Shown here: in pieces, positions 11,690-22,449 of the stretch
How positions within the stretch are numbered: position 1 is the stretch's first letter
Layout of the letters: every line of letters starts with the position of its first letter
Position numbers and translations under genes: made by a program
Assembly: GCA_023053575.1 (NCBI GenBank)
Contig: JAKZAP010000019.1
Span: 3,286,001 to 3,350,000, forward strand
Reading direction: 5' to 3'
DNA: 64,000 bases
Source of the DNA: Branchinecta lynchi
Lineage: Eukaryota > Arthropoda > Branchiopoda > Anostraca > Branchinectidae
Notes under the pieces: generated by a model
Told to the model about the DNA's origin: nothing
Database searches by the model: none
What the model saw: only the letters and a program-made list of their open reading frames with translations

Positions 11690-11756
11690 TTCGGCAATTG
11701 TCGTTTTTGCAGAGCAACCGTGATAACGGATACCACGATAACTGCAAAAACGACTA
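11690..11756. repeat. Hairpin of about 13-bp stem
   Basis: GTCGTTTTTGCAG and CTGCAAAAACGAC enclose about 30 bp. A related CGTTTTTGCAGTTTAT block lies at 9771-9786. Probably a small transposon remnant. Confidence 0.55.
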
Positions 11757-12079
11757 ATTGCAGATCCAGTTGCCGTGGTAACAGATACCATGGTATCATA
11801 AAAAATGCAACTAATGTTAAGCAAGAAAGTTAGAACATAGTTTTGTATATGGTATGTTGTCGTTCCTCTTATTATAGTGTGTTCTTCTATTTTTTCCGAC
11901 TCCATCTATGCTTTCTGGTGGGTGAAAATAGAATTATAATTATTACGTTTAATGAGCATAACTGTAGTATATTATTTTAATCACTGGGATGGAATTTATT
12001 TCCGTTTCTTATGAGAGAGGGCTACCAGTGCAGGAAGACACTATTGCTACCAGTTCTTTTGCCTAGGCCTAGTTACGAA

Positions 12080-14405
12080 CAGGGGTGGCCCGAAGCACTC
12101 AGGACAGGGGGGGTGAGACCCCTCATTTCAACGACTCATGGATCGTAATATACGACTTGCAGGTACCAACAAAAATGAACTGTTGCGACTATGCGGCAAT
12201 GGCGCAAATTCCCCACCAACAAATAATAGAGCGGGGGTAAAACTAGCTGCAATGCATCAGCTGAAATTATTCTTGTAATCAAAATTTTTGTATACATACC
12301 TTCATAGCCTCAGGTTTACATTTCAACTTTCGCATAAGAGGAAAGCTTTCAACGCCTGTACCCGGGAAAAATTAAAGCAAGCGCCGCAGGCGATTTTTGT
12401 TTTAATCTGCCTCTGTCTAGAAAGGTTCTAGACAGCCTTTAATGTGTTTCAAATCTAAAAAGCTCGCCAAGTAAATGACACACCGTTCCTCTAAGTAGGG
12501 AATACTATGAAATGTGCCACAGGCGAAATTTTGGGAAACGCCGAGGAGGAGACCGTCTTTTTGCAATCCCATTGAAAAGGAAAAACCAGCTTTGAAATAA
12601 CAAATCTGACCGTCGAAAAAAGTGACAAAATAGTGGCCACAGAAAACAAAGTAGATCTGTTCCGTATTAAAGCAAAAAAAGTAATTCCTGAAAAAAAAAA
12701 TCCTGATTTGTGGACGTAACCCGAGTAGCAGAGCGATCCCAATGAAAAATTAAGAATAGCTATGAAATCACGCCTCTGTCCATTGAAAAAGTGACAAAAT
12801 AAAGCCCATAGAAAAGAAAGTAGATTTGCTCCGAATTAATAGCCAAAAAAGTAATTTTCACGTTCAGAACACACTTCCTCAGAAACGAAACGAGGAAAAC
12901 AGATTTGCCAGAGCGTTAAAAAAAAAATCCGGATTTACGGACGTAACGAACTTTTGGTCTTGGCCTGACAGGAGTTTACAGATATAGAAAAAGACGCCAG
13001 GTTCGCCGACGAGACTTGAGTTTTTTTCCCGGTGATTTGATGTAGCCTACTTTTGTTTCATAATGAAAGTACCGTGTACCGTTTTATTTGTCACTCGACA
13101 CACTGTACTTTCATGCCGAAAACTAAAGCAGGTAAACAGTGAGCTACATCTGAAGAATTGCAACTTAAAACTAGTTCGCAGAATTTGATTCTACGCGACA
13201 GAAGATGCTATATACACAGCAAATGGAGACGATAAGTTCGCTTTTAGAATATCTTAAACATAAAAGAGATCATTTTCGAGTTGTATGAGTGTCCTGAATT
13301 TTACGAAGTCTTTTCAGATGTGCCTTAACACTAGCATACAGGGGCGTCACGTAGGGGGGGGGGATGCACCCCCCCTCCCCCGATATTGTCGGCTAGCCGG
13401 TAAAAAAATAGATTTTTCGTAAAAAGAATCGATTTTTTGGGGAAACAGTTCGATTTTTCTTAAAAACGGTCGTTTTCTTTAAATCAGTCGATTTTTCCGA
13501 AAAAAAGACGATAAAAGTTACCAGCCAGTCGGTAAATACCTTGCTCCTCCCGTATTTGATAGTGCTATGATTCGCAGTCAGCAGTGATACATACGATTCG
13601 CAGTCAGCTTTGGCTGAAGGAATATTTTTGCTCCTTTCCCCCCACCCAAAAAAAAAAAACATTTTGATAGTAACGCCTCTGCTAGCATAGCGGCCAAAAA
13701 TTTACCTCCCGACTAGAATGAGCTATTCCAGCGTCTGCGGAACCTCTCCTGTCCTGGGAAACGAAATTCGGGTGTATATTAAAATCCTCCTTGTCCTTTT
13801 CAAGGGTTGTTCCTACCTCAACCTCTCTTTGTAATTGACATTTTTCGATTTGTTCTGGCACACTTCTTTCACGGGTCTCCTGTCATTTGATTTCTGGTGG
13901 CTTTTCCATTCTTTTTAAAAATTCTATTCCTTCTTTTCTCACTTATAGCCAAAGATGACCAAAAATCAATGCACATAGCCTTGTCTCTCGCTTTTGGTCT
14001 ATAAGGTATTTCAATGTTACCAGTCAGACTTCACTTTAACAACTAATCTATTGTAATTTTGACAGGCTAAAATCTGAAAGACCGAAGTTAGGCAGATCCA
14101 AATCCCATGGGAGTAGAACAGGTAGTCGCATTGCTGCCCCAATGAATCATGTCTGCGACCTATCGGGTTACAAAACCTGGTTTAAACGACTTCTTCGGGG
14201 ACTGGCTTACGACTGAAGCTGTGGAGAGACAAAATTTAAAAAAAAATTAAACGACTCAGATTATTTTTTATTAAAATGAATGTCGGGGACCTCGGCGAGG
14301 CCAAAATAAACGACTGATACAACTTAGCAAAAGGCCAAAATAAACGACTGATACGACTTAACAGAAGGCAGGGTGGGTGAGTCACCCCCCTTCGGGCCAC
14401 CCCTG
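12080..14405. mobile_element. Non-autonomous hAT element, 2.3 kb, with 8-bp TSD
   Basis: Perfect 16-bp terminal inverted repeats CAGGGGTGGCCCGAAG / CTTCGGGCCACCCCTG, flanked by identical 8-bp duplications GTTACGAA (12072-12079 and 14406-14413). CAGGGG-type ends with 8-bp duplications define the hAT superfamily. No transposase is visible. Inside there is a partial duplication (about 12588-12720 and 12770-12960) and a complete second hAT MITE (13339-13681). Its motif GCGCCGCAGGCGA is shared with the hAT element at 49720. Confidence 0.92.
13339..13681. mobile_element. Nested hAT MITE (G-run family), intact ends and TSD
   Basis: Ends CAGGGGCGTCAC and GTAACGCCTCTG (imperfect inverted repeats), flanked by the exact 8-bp duplication CTAGCATA at 13331-13338 and 13682-13689. 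The G-run/C-run after the left end and the interior rows of CAGTCGATTTTTC-like motifs recur at 21245, 45622, 48720 and 50299. Confidence 0.92.
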
Positions 14406-14419
14406 GTTACGAATGCTAG

Positions 14420-14840
14420 AGAGAGTTTACTATCAGATTACAGGTTGTGTATAACACTGCTATAAGGAAACTGCTTCGCCTGCCACGTAGATTTAGTGTT
14501 AGTGAAGTTCTAGTGGCAAAACGTTGTTTTACATTGAAAGAGCTCCAGCGGAAAGCGTGTGTGTCTCTATTTATTCGCCTTAATAAGAGTGATAATGATC
14601 TTGTACAGTTGGCCGCAAAACCTATCTTCTATAATCTTGGAGTGTGGAAGGCACTTTTAGCTGATTTTTTTGCTTTGGCCGGGTTATAAGTAGTTAGCGG
14701 TTGCTTTGTTGATGTGTTATTTTTCCTTATTTATTATTTATTTTCTGTTAGATTATGTTTTTTTTTTCTGATTTAAATACATCATTCATTTGAATATAAT
14801 TTATAATAAATTAGGACTTTCGGCTCAGACACTTTGGGTG
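14420..14840 (+). pseudogene. LINE 3' end fragment (reverse transcriptase C-terminus)
   Basis: Plus-strand frame (14447-14689) reading YNTAIRKLLRLPRRFSVSEVL, the thumb-region signature of LINE reverse transcriptases, followed by a stop and an AT-rich tail with AATAAA near 14805. The hAT element at 12080 sits immediately upstream and probably interrupts the same LINE. No catalytic motif is retained. Confidence 0.65.
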
Positions 14841-14892
14841 TGGTTCCAAGTTCAGACTAGCTCTCTAGCTTCAACTATGATCTAGAAAGAAA

Positions 14893-15095
14893 CTAGAACT
14901 GCGTTGCCTGTGCAACGTGAAGTGTTGCAGCAACCTTTGTTCGAGATCAACACTTTGCTTTCGTTTCTTCGCTATCAGTTAATTACTGAAGCTGTCAACC
15001 CATCGAGGTTTTCAAAATGGTATCCACGAAGAATTATTTTCAAAAATGACGACGGAATCCGTAATTACATGTATTCAAATAACGCATATAACAGA
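14893..15095 (-). mobile_element. Family C (Helitron-like) 3' end, truncated copy
   Basis: Read on the minus strand it ends hairpin (GTTGCACAGGCAAC) then GCAGTT then CTAG, with T following: the same terminal order as the two longer copies at 22450 and 52116. The rest of the element is lost. Confidence 0.6.
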
Positions 15096-17143
15096 TACGT
15101 CAGCTAGGATGCTTTATTGGCAGCAATATTTCGGCCATTCTCGGCAAGGGTCCTCGTCAGGCTGTCAATCTTCAGGGTCAACGTCGGGGAGGGAAACAAA
15201 CCTTCAATCGAATAGTGGAAAATAAAAAAATCCCATAGCAGAATTCAAATCAATCAATGTATTCAGTTAAATGATACAAAAATAAGTTGGCTTTTCAGTT
15301 AAACTTTAAGCTTTGTTACATAAGGGTCAGAAAAAGGGTTCAAAACGGCGTCACTTCTAAAGAAAATAGTGGACAATCAAGAAATCCCTTAGCAGAATCC
15401 AAATCAATCTATGTATTCAGTTAAATGATACAAAAATAAGTTGGCTTTTCAGTTAAAACTTTAAGCTTCGTTACATAAGGTCACAAAAGAAAGTACAAAA
15501 CTCTTTGCAAACCTCGGGTTAGCACATTTGGCGTTAGCGCATTTTGGGCATACCGGACTGGAATTCCTGACCGGATTTTCGGCAAAATCATCAGTTTCAT
15601 ATGGAAAATTAGTTTTTGTTTTTAACTTGATGATGAAATCCGGCCGGAAAATCCTAACAGCATGTTCGCACTATAAAGGTAGTTGCCCACAGAAATTGAA
15701 TTCGTGTTCGCTATCCGGATTCAGCATCGCGAGTAGAAAAAATCTGAGTCGTCAGGTCACACAAATCGCGCAATACCGAAGTCGAAAGTGGAATTCACAC
15801 AGAGGGTGTCAAAAATATTGTCAGGCAAGAATACGGTTCGCCACGTCTAAGTGAAATCGAAGGGTATGACAGACGGGGAGTGAATTCGCCCGAATTTGTT
15901 TTTCCAGAAATGGGTTTTCTCGTATTCCGTTGTCTTTGTCAGGTCTTTATACTTATTGATCTCAATATTTTAAATGACTGGGTAACTTTCCAGCTAAACT
16001 GATTAGCTGTTCTACATTCGATTAGCTAGTTATTATCGTTTCCGTATTTCAATTACATGTGGGACTCGCGCGATTTTTGTTCGGCTCGAAGCCTAATCCT
16101 GGCGAAGCGTGTTTTCATTTTAACCTGGCGATGCACTTTTTGGCGTGACAAATATTGTCAGGCGTGGGAAAAATCCCTCTCTGCAGGAATTGTGCTTAAG
16201 TCGTGTTTTATTCGCGTCGAAAAAAAATCGCGTTAGAGCGGTGGATCCGGCGAATCCCAACCGAAATAATTCGTTTCGGGCCATTCCAGTCGTGACGATT
16301 TTTGCTCATCCGTTTGTTCTGAAACTTCTGAAAGTGCAATTTCATCCTTGTGGAAGATTACTATACTCGTTTTGGTATATACCTATAAATTCTTCCAGAT
16401 ATTACATTGGGTTGAAGAAGAAGATATGCCTACAAGCGATGCGATCGTGATGGTATGAGGTTTGAAGGACAGAAAACAAATCAAATCAAATCAAAGCGAA
16501 AGTATTAGGGGAGAAGAATAGTAAATACAATATGGGCTTATTTTCAAAAGTTAAGTGACGTAAATAGTTGAAAATGGGTAAAAATAGATTAAAATTAACG
16601 TCACTGAGGGATGGAGGAATAGCCACAAAAACTACGAAATATGATTTTTTTTTCTTTTTTAGGTCATCTAAAAATAAGTTAAATTAAGGCTACGGGTTAA
16701 AAATTAATAAAAAAAAAACAAAAACGATGTGTTCCATTGTAATTTACATGAGCCACCGTTGCATTGTAATTTGCATGAGCCGCCGTCAATGAAAACACGC
16801 TATGCATGCCTAATGCCGTATCGTTCATTAATCTGGTGAACTCTACCAGGCTCGGCTTAGTACAGTACCGTAATATCACGGTAATCAGAACTTTTAAACT
16901 TAATGACTTCAAACAATTGTTGTAAGTCAAATCGTCTTTCTCTTCAGTTACCGTCGTGCCGTTAAAATCACTCAAGTGGACGGTATCCTTTGATAATGAG
17001 GTCACGTAGTTCGCCACGAAATACCAGTAGGCGTACAACGATCACAGCAATTAGAGAAATTGAGGGCTCTGACCCAGCAGACAGAAAGAAAGTAAAAAAA
17101 AAAAAGCTAGAACATAACTGAGGTTCCTTAAATCGCCTCTGAC

Positions 17144-17275
17144 GGTGCAAAACGGATAAGTCAGCTACATTTTATTAGATACTTGATGGTGCAAAACGGA
17201 TAAGTCAGCTACATTTTATTAGATATTTGATGGTGCAAAACCGATACGTTAGCTGAATTTTATTGGAGCTATATT
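17144..17275 (+). repeat. 44-bp tandem repeat, three units
   Basis: Units start GGTGCAAAACGGATA at 17144 and 17188 and GGTGCAAAACCGATACG at 17232. The first two are nearly identical. Confidence 0.9.
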
Positions 17276-17545
17276 TCGGCCCTTCTTGGCAAGGGTCCTC
17301 TTCAGGCTCAAGACCGCTCAAGTCGAAAAAACGAACTTGTGAGAAACACAAAACTAAAGATTCTAGCCTAGTGTTAAGAATTTTAACTTCGTAAATTCCT
17401 TCGCGAGACTTGCTTGGAGTTAAAAAGGTTGCTGTGATTTTATTTTGGATACGGCTGCTGTTTTTGCTGCTCGAATGGGTCGTTTTATTAGAGCTATATC
17501 TCAGCACATCTTGGCAAGGGTCCTCTTCAGGCTCAAGCCACTCAA
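17262..17545 (+). repeat. Dispersed ~60-bp repeat, two copies
   Basis: The block CTTGGCAAGGGTCCTCTTC, usually preceded by ATTTCGGC, occurs near 17290 and 17510 here, and again near 15150 and 37740. Its class is not recognised. Confidence 0.6.
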
Positions 17546-18663
17546 GCTGGAAAATGAACTTCTTGTGCTGAAGGAATGTTAAATAGCCCTTTTCGTCTAC
17601 CAGTAAAATCGGATGTACACATATATTATATGAATGAATGAATTTGATGCCCGAAAAGCCCAGGGCCGTGGTAAAAGGAATGAGTAAAATTCTGTAATAA
17701 CAAAACTCTTACTAGAAATGATCTTTTCACGATGAAATGGCTCAGAAATGTCGTTTTTCCAAAATTACCATTACTTGCCATGTGAAATGAGCGTTTGTCT
17801 TGTTAGCACTTGTCGACTCAGTCCTGCCATCCCATGGGCGGCTGGACGCAAAACATTTGAAAACTGAATGCGCAGTGGTGAAAAAGTGGGAAAACTAAGC
17901 GAGTTTTTTGTGGGCTGACGACGCGAATTTTTTCCACTCGCGATGATAAACTCGGCTAGCGAACACGAATTCAAGTTCTGTGGGCAATTAACTTTATAGT
18001 GCGAACATACTGTTAGGATTTTCAGGCCGGATTTCATCATCAAGTTAAAAACAAAACTAAATGTTCCATATGAAACTGACGATAGTGCAGAAGATCCGGG
18101 CAGGAATTCCAGTTCGGGAGCGCCCAAAATGCACTAACGCAAAATGTGCTAACCCGAGGTTGGCGAAGAGTGTTGTACCTTCTTTTGTGACCTTATGTAA
18201 CGAAGCTTAAAGTTTAACTGAACAGCCAACTTATTTGTGTAGGCCTATCATTTAACTGAATACATTGATTTACTTGGATTCTGCTAAGGGATGTTTTGTT
18301 TTCCCACTATTTGCTCTAGAAATGACATTCAGAATATATACGGCCGTCCCCACCATGCAAATTCTACTACGACGCGGAAAATTTGAATCTCAATCGAAAT
18401 GCGGCTTTTCAGTGGCCAGTGATGAGCACGTCGCAGGGAGCTCACTGCGTGAACACTTGCTTTTTCGTAAATCGTGTTCGTGAATCGTGCAATAAAGGTA
18501 CAAGCGCGTAAAGGTACCAAAAATCCGACAGAGAAAGTCCACTATCCGAAAATAGACTATTCATGAACGGAGCAACGACGTGACGTAATTCCATCGGGTC
18601 TACAAGCCTACTTAAGTGAATAAGTGACGGGTAACTACTAACTAGTTTATCCGAGTAAAGATT

Positions 18664-18775
18664 AAAGCTAGCTGCAGTATTTGCTACTGGGATTAATCTT
18701 ATCTCTACTGGCATAAGATTAATCCGAATTAGAAATAATTTATCAGTAGCAAATACTGCAAGATTTTTTTTTTTT
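18664..18775. repeat. Inverted repeat
   Basis: GCAGTATTTGCTACTG and CAGTAGCAAATACTGC mirror each other, with a second inner pair GGATTAATCTTAT / ATAAGATTAATCC. Probably a small MITE or its remnant. Confidence 0.7.
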
Positions 18776-19198
18776 ACAGTGTAGACTGTCCTATCTAGGC
18801 CCTTTTCGGTTAAACTTTAAACTGAGAGTTTGGACGTGTGAAGAAGTATTTGAGCAGTCACGCTTGACTCTTGAGGTAACTATAAACGAGAAATCATGGG
18901 CCCTTGTCCATACGCTCCGTGAACACAGAACCATGACGTAGCTTCAGACAAATAAGGATTTGACTTGAATAAGGAAGTGTGTTTCAATTTACTCAATTTC
19001 AGTGTCCCAGGACCTGATCCTACGGCGATACGGAAATCGCTGTAGCTTGACCATAGTTGCAATCTTCTTCAAGCAATATTCACGCTGTTACGCACTTTGA
19101 TGAACGAGAATAACCGGTTGGGTTTCCATTATGAGGGTATCTAACTACAAATACAAGTCGCCGCAGCCACGAGACGCTCGAATTTCATACCCAAGTAT
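18776..19198. other. No recognisable gene
   Basis: No gene, RNA or element end is recognised here. Confidence 0.4.
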
Positions 19199-19608
19199 TA
19201 GTTGCGTTTTTGATCGCCTGTGTAAGTTCTCCTGTGAGTTGGCCGTTGCAGCTTAATTTTCGTTTTTACACTCAGTTCGCCTGACGCCTTAAGTCAGCAA
19301 AGGGTAGTTACATTTGATAGTGAAAAGGCCATTCTTGTAGTCAAAATATACAAGCTGTAATTTCCGAACACTCTTTCCAGGACTTTCAATTTTGTTGGGC
19401 TAATTTATTCATGACGGGCGAACTCGGACCGGGAACAGCGTCTGCAACACAGTTCGCCGTTTCACTCGCAGGTGTTGTAGAACAGAGAACTGACACGGTC
19501 TCCGTTTCAGCAAAAACGACAATTAAGCAAACTGAGAACTCGGAAGGTTGATCGAAAACGAAAATTAAGAAGAACTGAGATCAGGAACGGCAATCAAAAA
19601 CGCAACTA
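19199..19608. mobile_element. MITE, TIR TAGTTGCGTTTTTGATYGCC
   Basis: About 20-bp terminal inverted repeats, with an inner pair TTAATTTTCGTTTT / AAAACGAAAATTAA. No open frame. The ends resemble those of the element at 36200-36622 (TAGTCGCGTTTTTT). Confidence 0.7.
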
Positions 19609-19839
19609 TTTACAACGAACTATGGCTCTGGCAAAATCTTGAATCTACAAGCATGGTGCCACAGAACGCGGAAACACTAATTCGCATGAGGCGTCACTAG
19701 CGGAAAAAAATCACGCTGCGCCAATTTAACTCCAAGTCGATTTCTTTCGCGTCATGTCGCGGAAAAGATTCGCGTTCTTCGACACCAAGCTTGACATAAA
19801 AGGAATAAGTGCGCATGCGCTCAGCCGCGGAGTGTTAAA

Positions 19840-20135
19840 GAGCGTGTTCCGCCCTTCTAACAATAGTTACTATTAGTTACTATTTCCGTTCCATCCTCAC
19901 GAAAAGTTACTACGCTGACCGTTCCAACCTTCTCGAAATAGTAACTAATAGTTACTATTTGCTTACCACTCTCGGGAGCGTAGTAACTACGCATCTCTGT
20001 AACGTGATTGGTCGGAATCGCCCGTGGCATGATATCCTGCTGGAAAATAGAAAAGTCGTTCCAGCCTTGACGGCAAAAAGCCAGAATTCGTGACGTCATG
20101 CGTAGTAACTATGGTAAGTAGGGTGGAACACGCTC
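19840..20135. mobile_element. MITE, TIR GAGCGTGTTCC(G/A)CCCT
   Basis: A 296-bp element with 16-bp inverted ends (one mismatch), flanked by AAA on both sides. The interior contains several TAGTTACTATT / AATAGTAACTA motifs in both orientations. A 3-bp duplication would fit the PIF/Harbinger group, but AAA is weak evidence. Confidence 0.7.
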
Positions 20136-20328
20136 AAAGTAAAATTTTTATCACATCTTCCAAACAAACAGCATCAGAACCAAGACGTTTTACATCACCA
20201 ATAACCAAAAAATATTTAAATAACCTGATCTGAAATCATCCCAGTTAAAAAGGTTTTGACGTAAACAAACCGTATTTAGAAATCCGAAGAAGATCTTCAA
20301 ACTCTTGCAAGAACGGTCTATGTTTCAT

Positions 20329-20600
20329 AATGAATGAATGAATGAAATTTATTTCCCATTTTTAAGACACAAGTCACAAATGGAGTATGAAAGAAAAGAC
20401 AAGAAAAAAAACAAGAAGACACAACATGTAACACATAAATTTTGATACTCTTATTTACACATGGGGCAACATAGCCCTATACAAAGTATGGCTAGCGTCA
20501 AGAGAACGAATAAAACCTGCAATTCGCTCTGATATTGCAATAAATGAATCGGTGACATTATACTTTGCCGACAATCTAGAATTACGGGCCTAGACCGTTA
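20329..20600 (-). repeat. LINE 3' end with (CATT)n tail
   Basis: A TGAATGAATGAATGAA tract followed by TTTATTTCCCA, the reverse of a LINE 3' end with a tetranucleotide tail. Similar tracts start at 17631, 20978 and 37239; the 37239 copy continues into AATAAAGCCCAAGGGCC. No coding part is recognised. Confidence 0.5.
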
Positions 20601-21244
20601 CCTAGAAGATACGTTATTTACGTTACCTAGAAGATATTTGCAATACTTACAAAATGTGGAACGAATGCATTTTTTTTCTTTCATAGTCAGTGGTGACCAG
20701 AATGACGACAGCGCTAGTATGTGCGGCATAGCGAATGCGGAGTATAGCCGGGCCAGTATGTGAATGTGTCGTTAGCCAGTCAGACACTTTAAACCTATTT
20801 TCCACTAGCCAGGCAATAAAAAGAGTAACAAAACCAAATCGTTTTATTGCCTGATACCCCCTTGTCACAACTTCATCAAGAACGGCATAGGACAAAACCG
20901 TCCAGTTTCCAACTGATCATTAAGGACTAAAGTACGCCGCATGGTTGCTGTTACACCAAGATCCGCATCTATACATATGAATGAATGAATGAATGAATTA
21001 CATGCAGCCTAGTAATAAGGCATCTATATCCACAAGTATAGAAAAGTTGAACTTGCGACATGTCATAGACGAACTTAATTCACGGGAAATCTGGGCCCAG
21101 TTACACATGAACTGGACGGGGGGAGGGGTCGCGACCCATCAAATTACATATCCAGACCTAAATATCCTCGACAACACAAACTTAGAGTTTGAATCCAGTC
21201 ATAGGTAAAAAAAACTTTACTCACGGGTCAAAAACTTTACTCAT

Positions 21245-21552
21245 TACCCATCAAGGGTGGTGGTGGGGGGGGGGCGCCCCCCCCCCCAAAGTTGTCGGCC
21301 AGTTAGTAAAAATATCCGAACCGGCGCGAAGCGCCACGATTTTTCGTAAAACAGCCGATGTTTCTTCAAACAGTCGGTTTTTCGTAAAAACAGTTAATAT
21401 TTTCTTCAAAACAGTCGTTTCTTTTTAAAACAGTCGATTTTTCGTCAAAACAGTCGTTTTTCCCGGAAAAACAGTCGGTCGGTAAAAATGACCGGCCAAT
21501 CGATCAATACCTTGCCCCCCTCCCCCAAACATTTTGGATAGTAACGCCTCTA
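21245..21552. mobile_element. hAT MITE (G-run family), degenerate ends
   Basis: G-run/C-run start, repeated AACAGTCG motifs, GGCCAATCGATCAATACC and the end TAGTAACGCCTC match the complete copy at 13339. The left terminus is not clean and no target duplication is visible. Confidence 0.7.
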
Positions 21553-21992
21553 GCGCCAAGTCAGCTATGCCTTTATTCGCCGGTAAGCTCAGCTAACGGA
21601 GTGGGCCACGCGCGCCAGTCATGGTTCAAAGTTAAAACGACACTTTCGTAGGTTTCGGTTCGGTGTTCGGACTAGTACTGCACAGAAACCGTTGGGGTCG
21701 CCGTTTTCGCTCATTACACCCACAACACAGGCACACACTACACACGGGTCATTGTTGATCAATGAGGTTAATTTGCAAAACACGACTTTGAACATCGAAA
21801 TGTGCCAAGGAAGAAGAATTGCACCAACAGAGGTACTACCACAAGGAAGAAGAAGAAAATCAGAACAGGGGCCCTCACTATTCGTATTCTAGTGCATCTC
21901 TGTTCTCTCCACGGCTTTTTGAATATTTTTCTTCATTTTCTGTTTCAATTTACTCAGTTGTTTCCGTGACTCTAATCTCAATAAGACACATA

Positions 21993-22350
21993 AGGCGTAT
22001 TCTCTCCGTCCTCGGGGAACCGAAGGGGACGGCGAGAATAGAGGGAGTCACTCCACGGGGACTCGCCGTACAGAAACAATGAGAACACGGGGAATGCTTC
22101 CAAAGTCGAATTTGTTCGAAAAAAAATATGCAGTTGACGAAATTAGTCTGGATCCACTTTATTTTTGGTTTTGATTATTCTAATTGTTTTACTTAATTCT
22201 ACATTGCACCAACACAAGCAAAAATTGATTTCCTTCCGAATCTGAAAGGGAGTCCTTTTTGATGGTGGTGATGATAATCGGAGCATTCCCAGTCCGTGGG
22301 GACTCGCAGTGAGTCCCCGGGACAAACAAAAACGCGGGGAGACCTCAAGA
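21993..22350 (+). mobile_element. MITE D, right-truncated copy
   Basis: Starts AGGCGTATTCTC and follows the intact copy at 57018-57432 through TGAGAACACGGGGAATGC, ATTGCACCAACA and GGGAGTCCTTTTTGATG. The right inverted repeat is missing. Confidence 0.8.
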
Positions 22351-22449
22351 AGTTTGTAAATCAATCCGACGGCCTATGGGCGCATCGTCCCCAACCGGGC
22401 GCTATTATCGTAAAGCTTTGGGAAATTTGTACAGCACCTTCTGCACCCC

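Larger units (their letters stand above)
15217..18312. mobile_element. Element with long inverted repeats (~400 bp arms)
   Basis: Left arm 15355-15745 and right arm 17925-18312 are inverted copies: both hold AGCAGAATCCAAATCAAT, ATGAAATCCGGCC and GAATTCGTGTTCGCTA blocks in mirrored order. The first ~140 bp of the left arm is duplicated in tandem (15217-15354). The 2.2 kb between the arms has no recognisable transposase; it includes 44-bp tandem repeats and copies of a CTTGGCAAGGGTCCTCTTC repeat. It could be a foldback-type or large non-autonomous DNA transposon. Confidence 0.65.

Noticed and set aside
16145..16450. 101-codon frame between the long inverted arms
   Set aside because: No recognisable domain and no second copy; likely chance.
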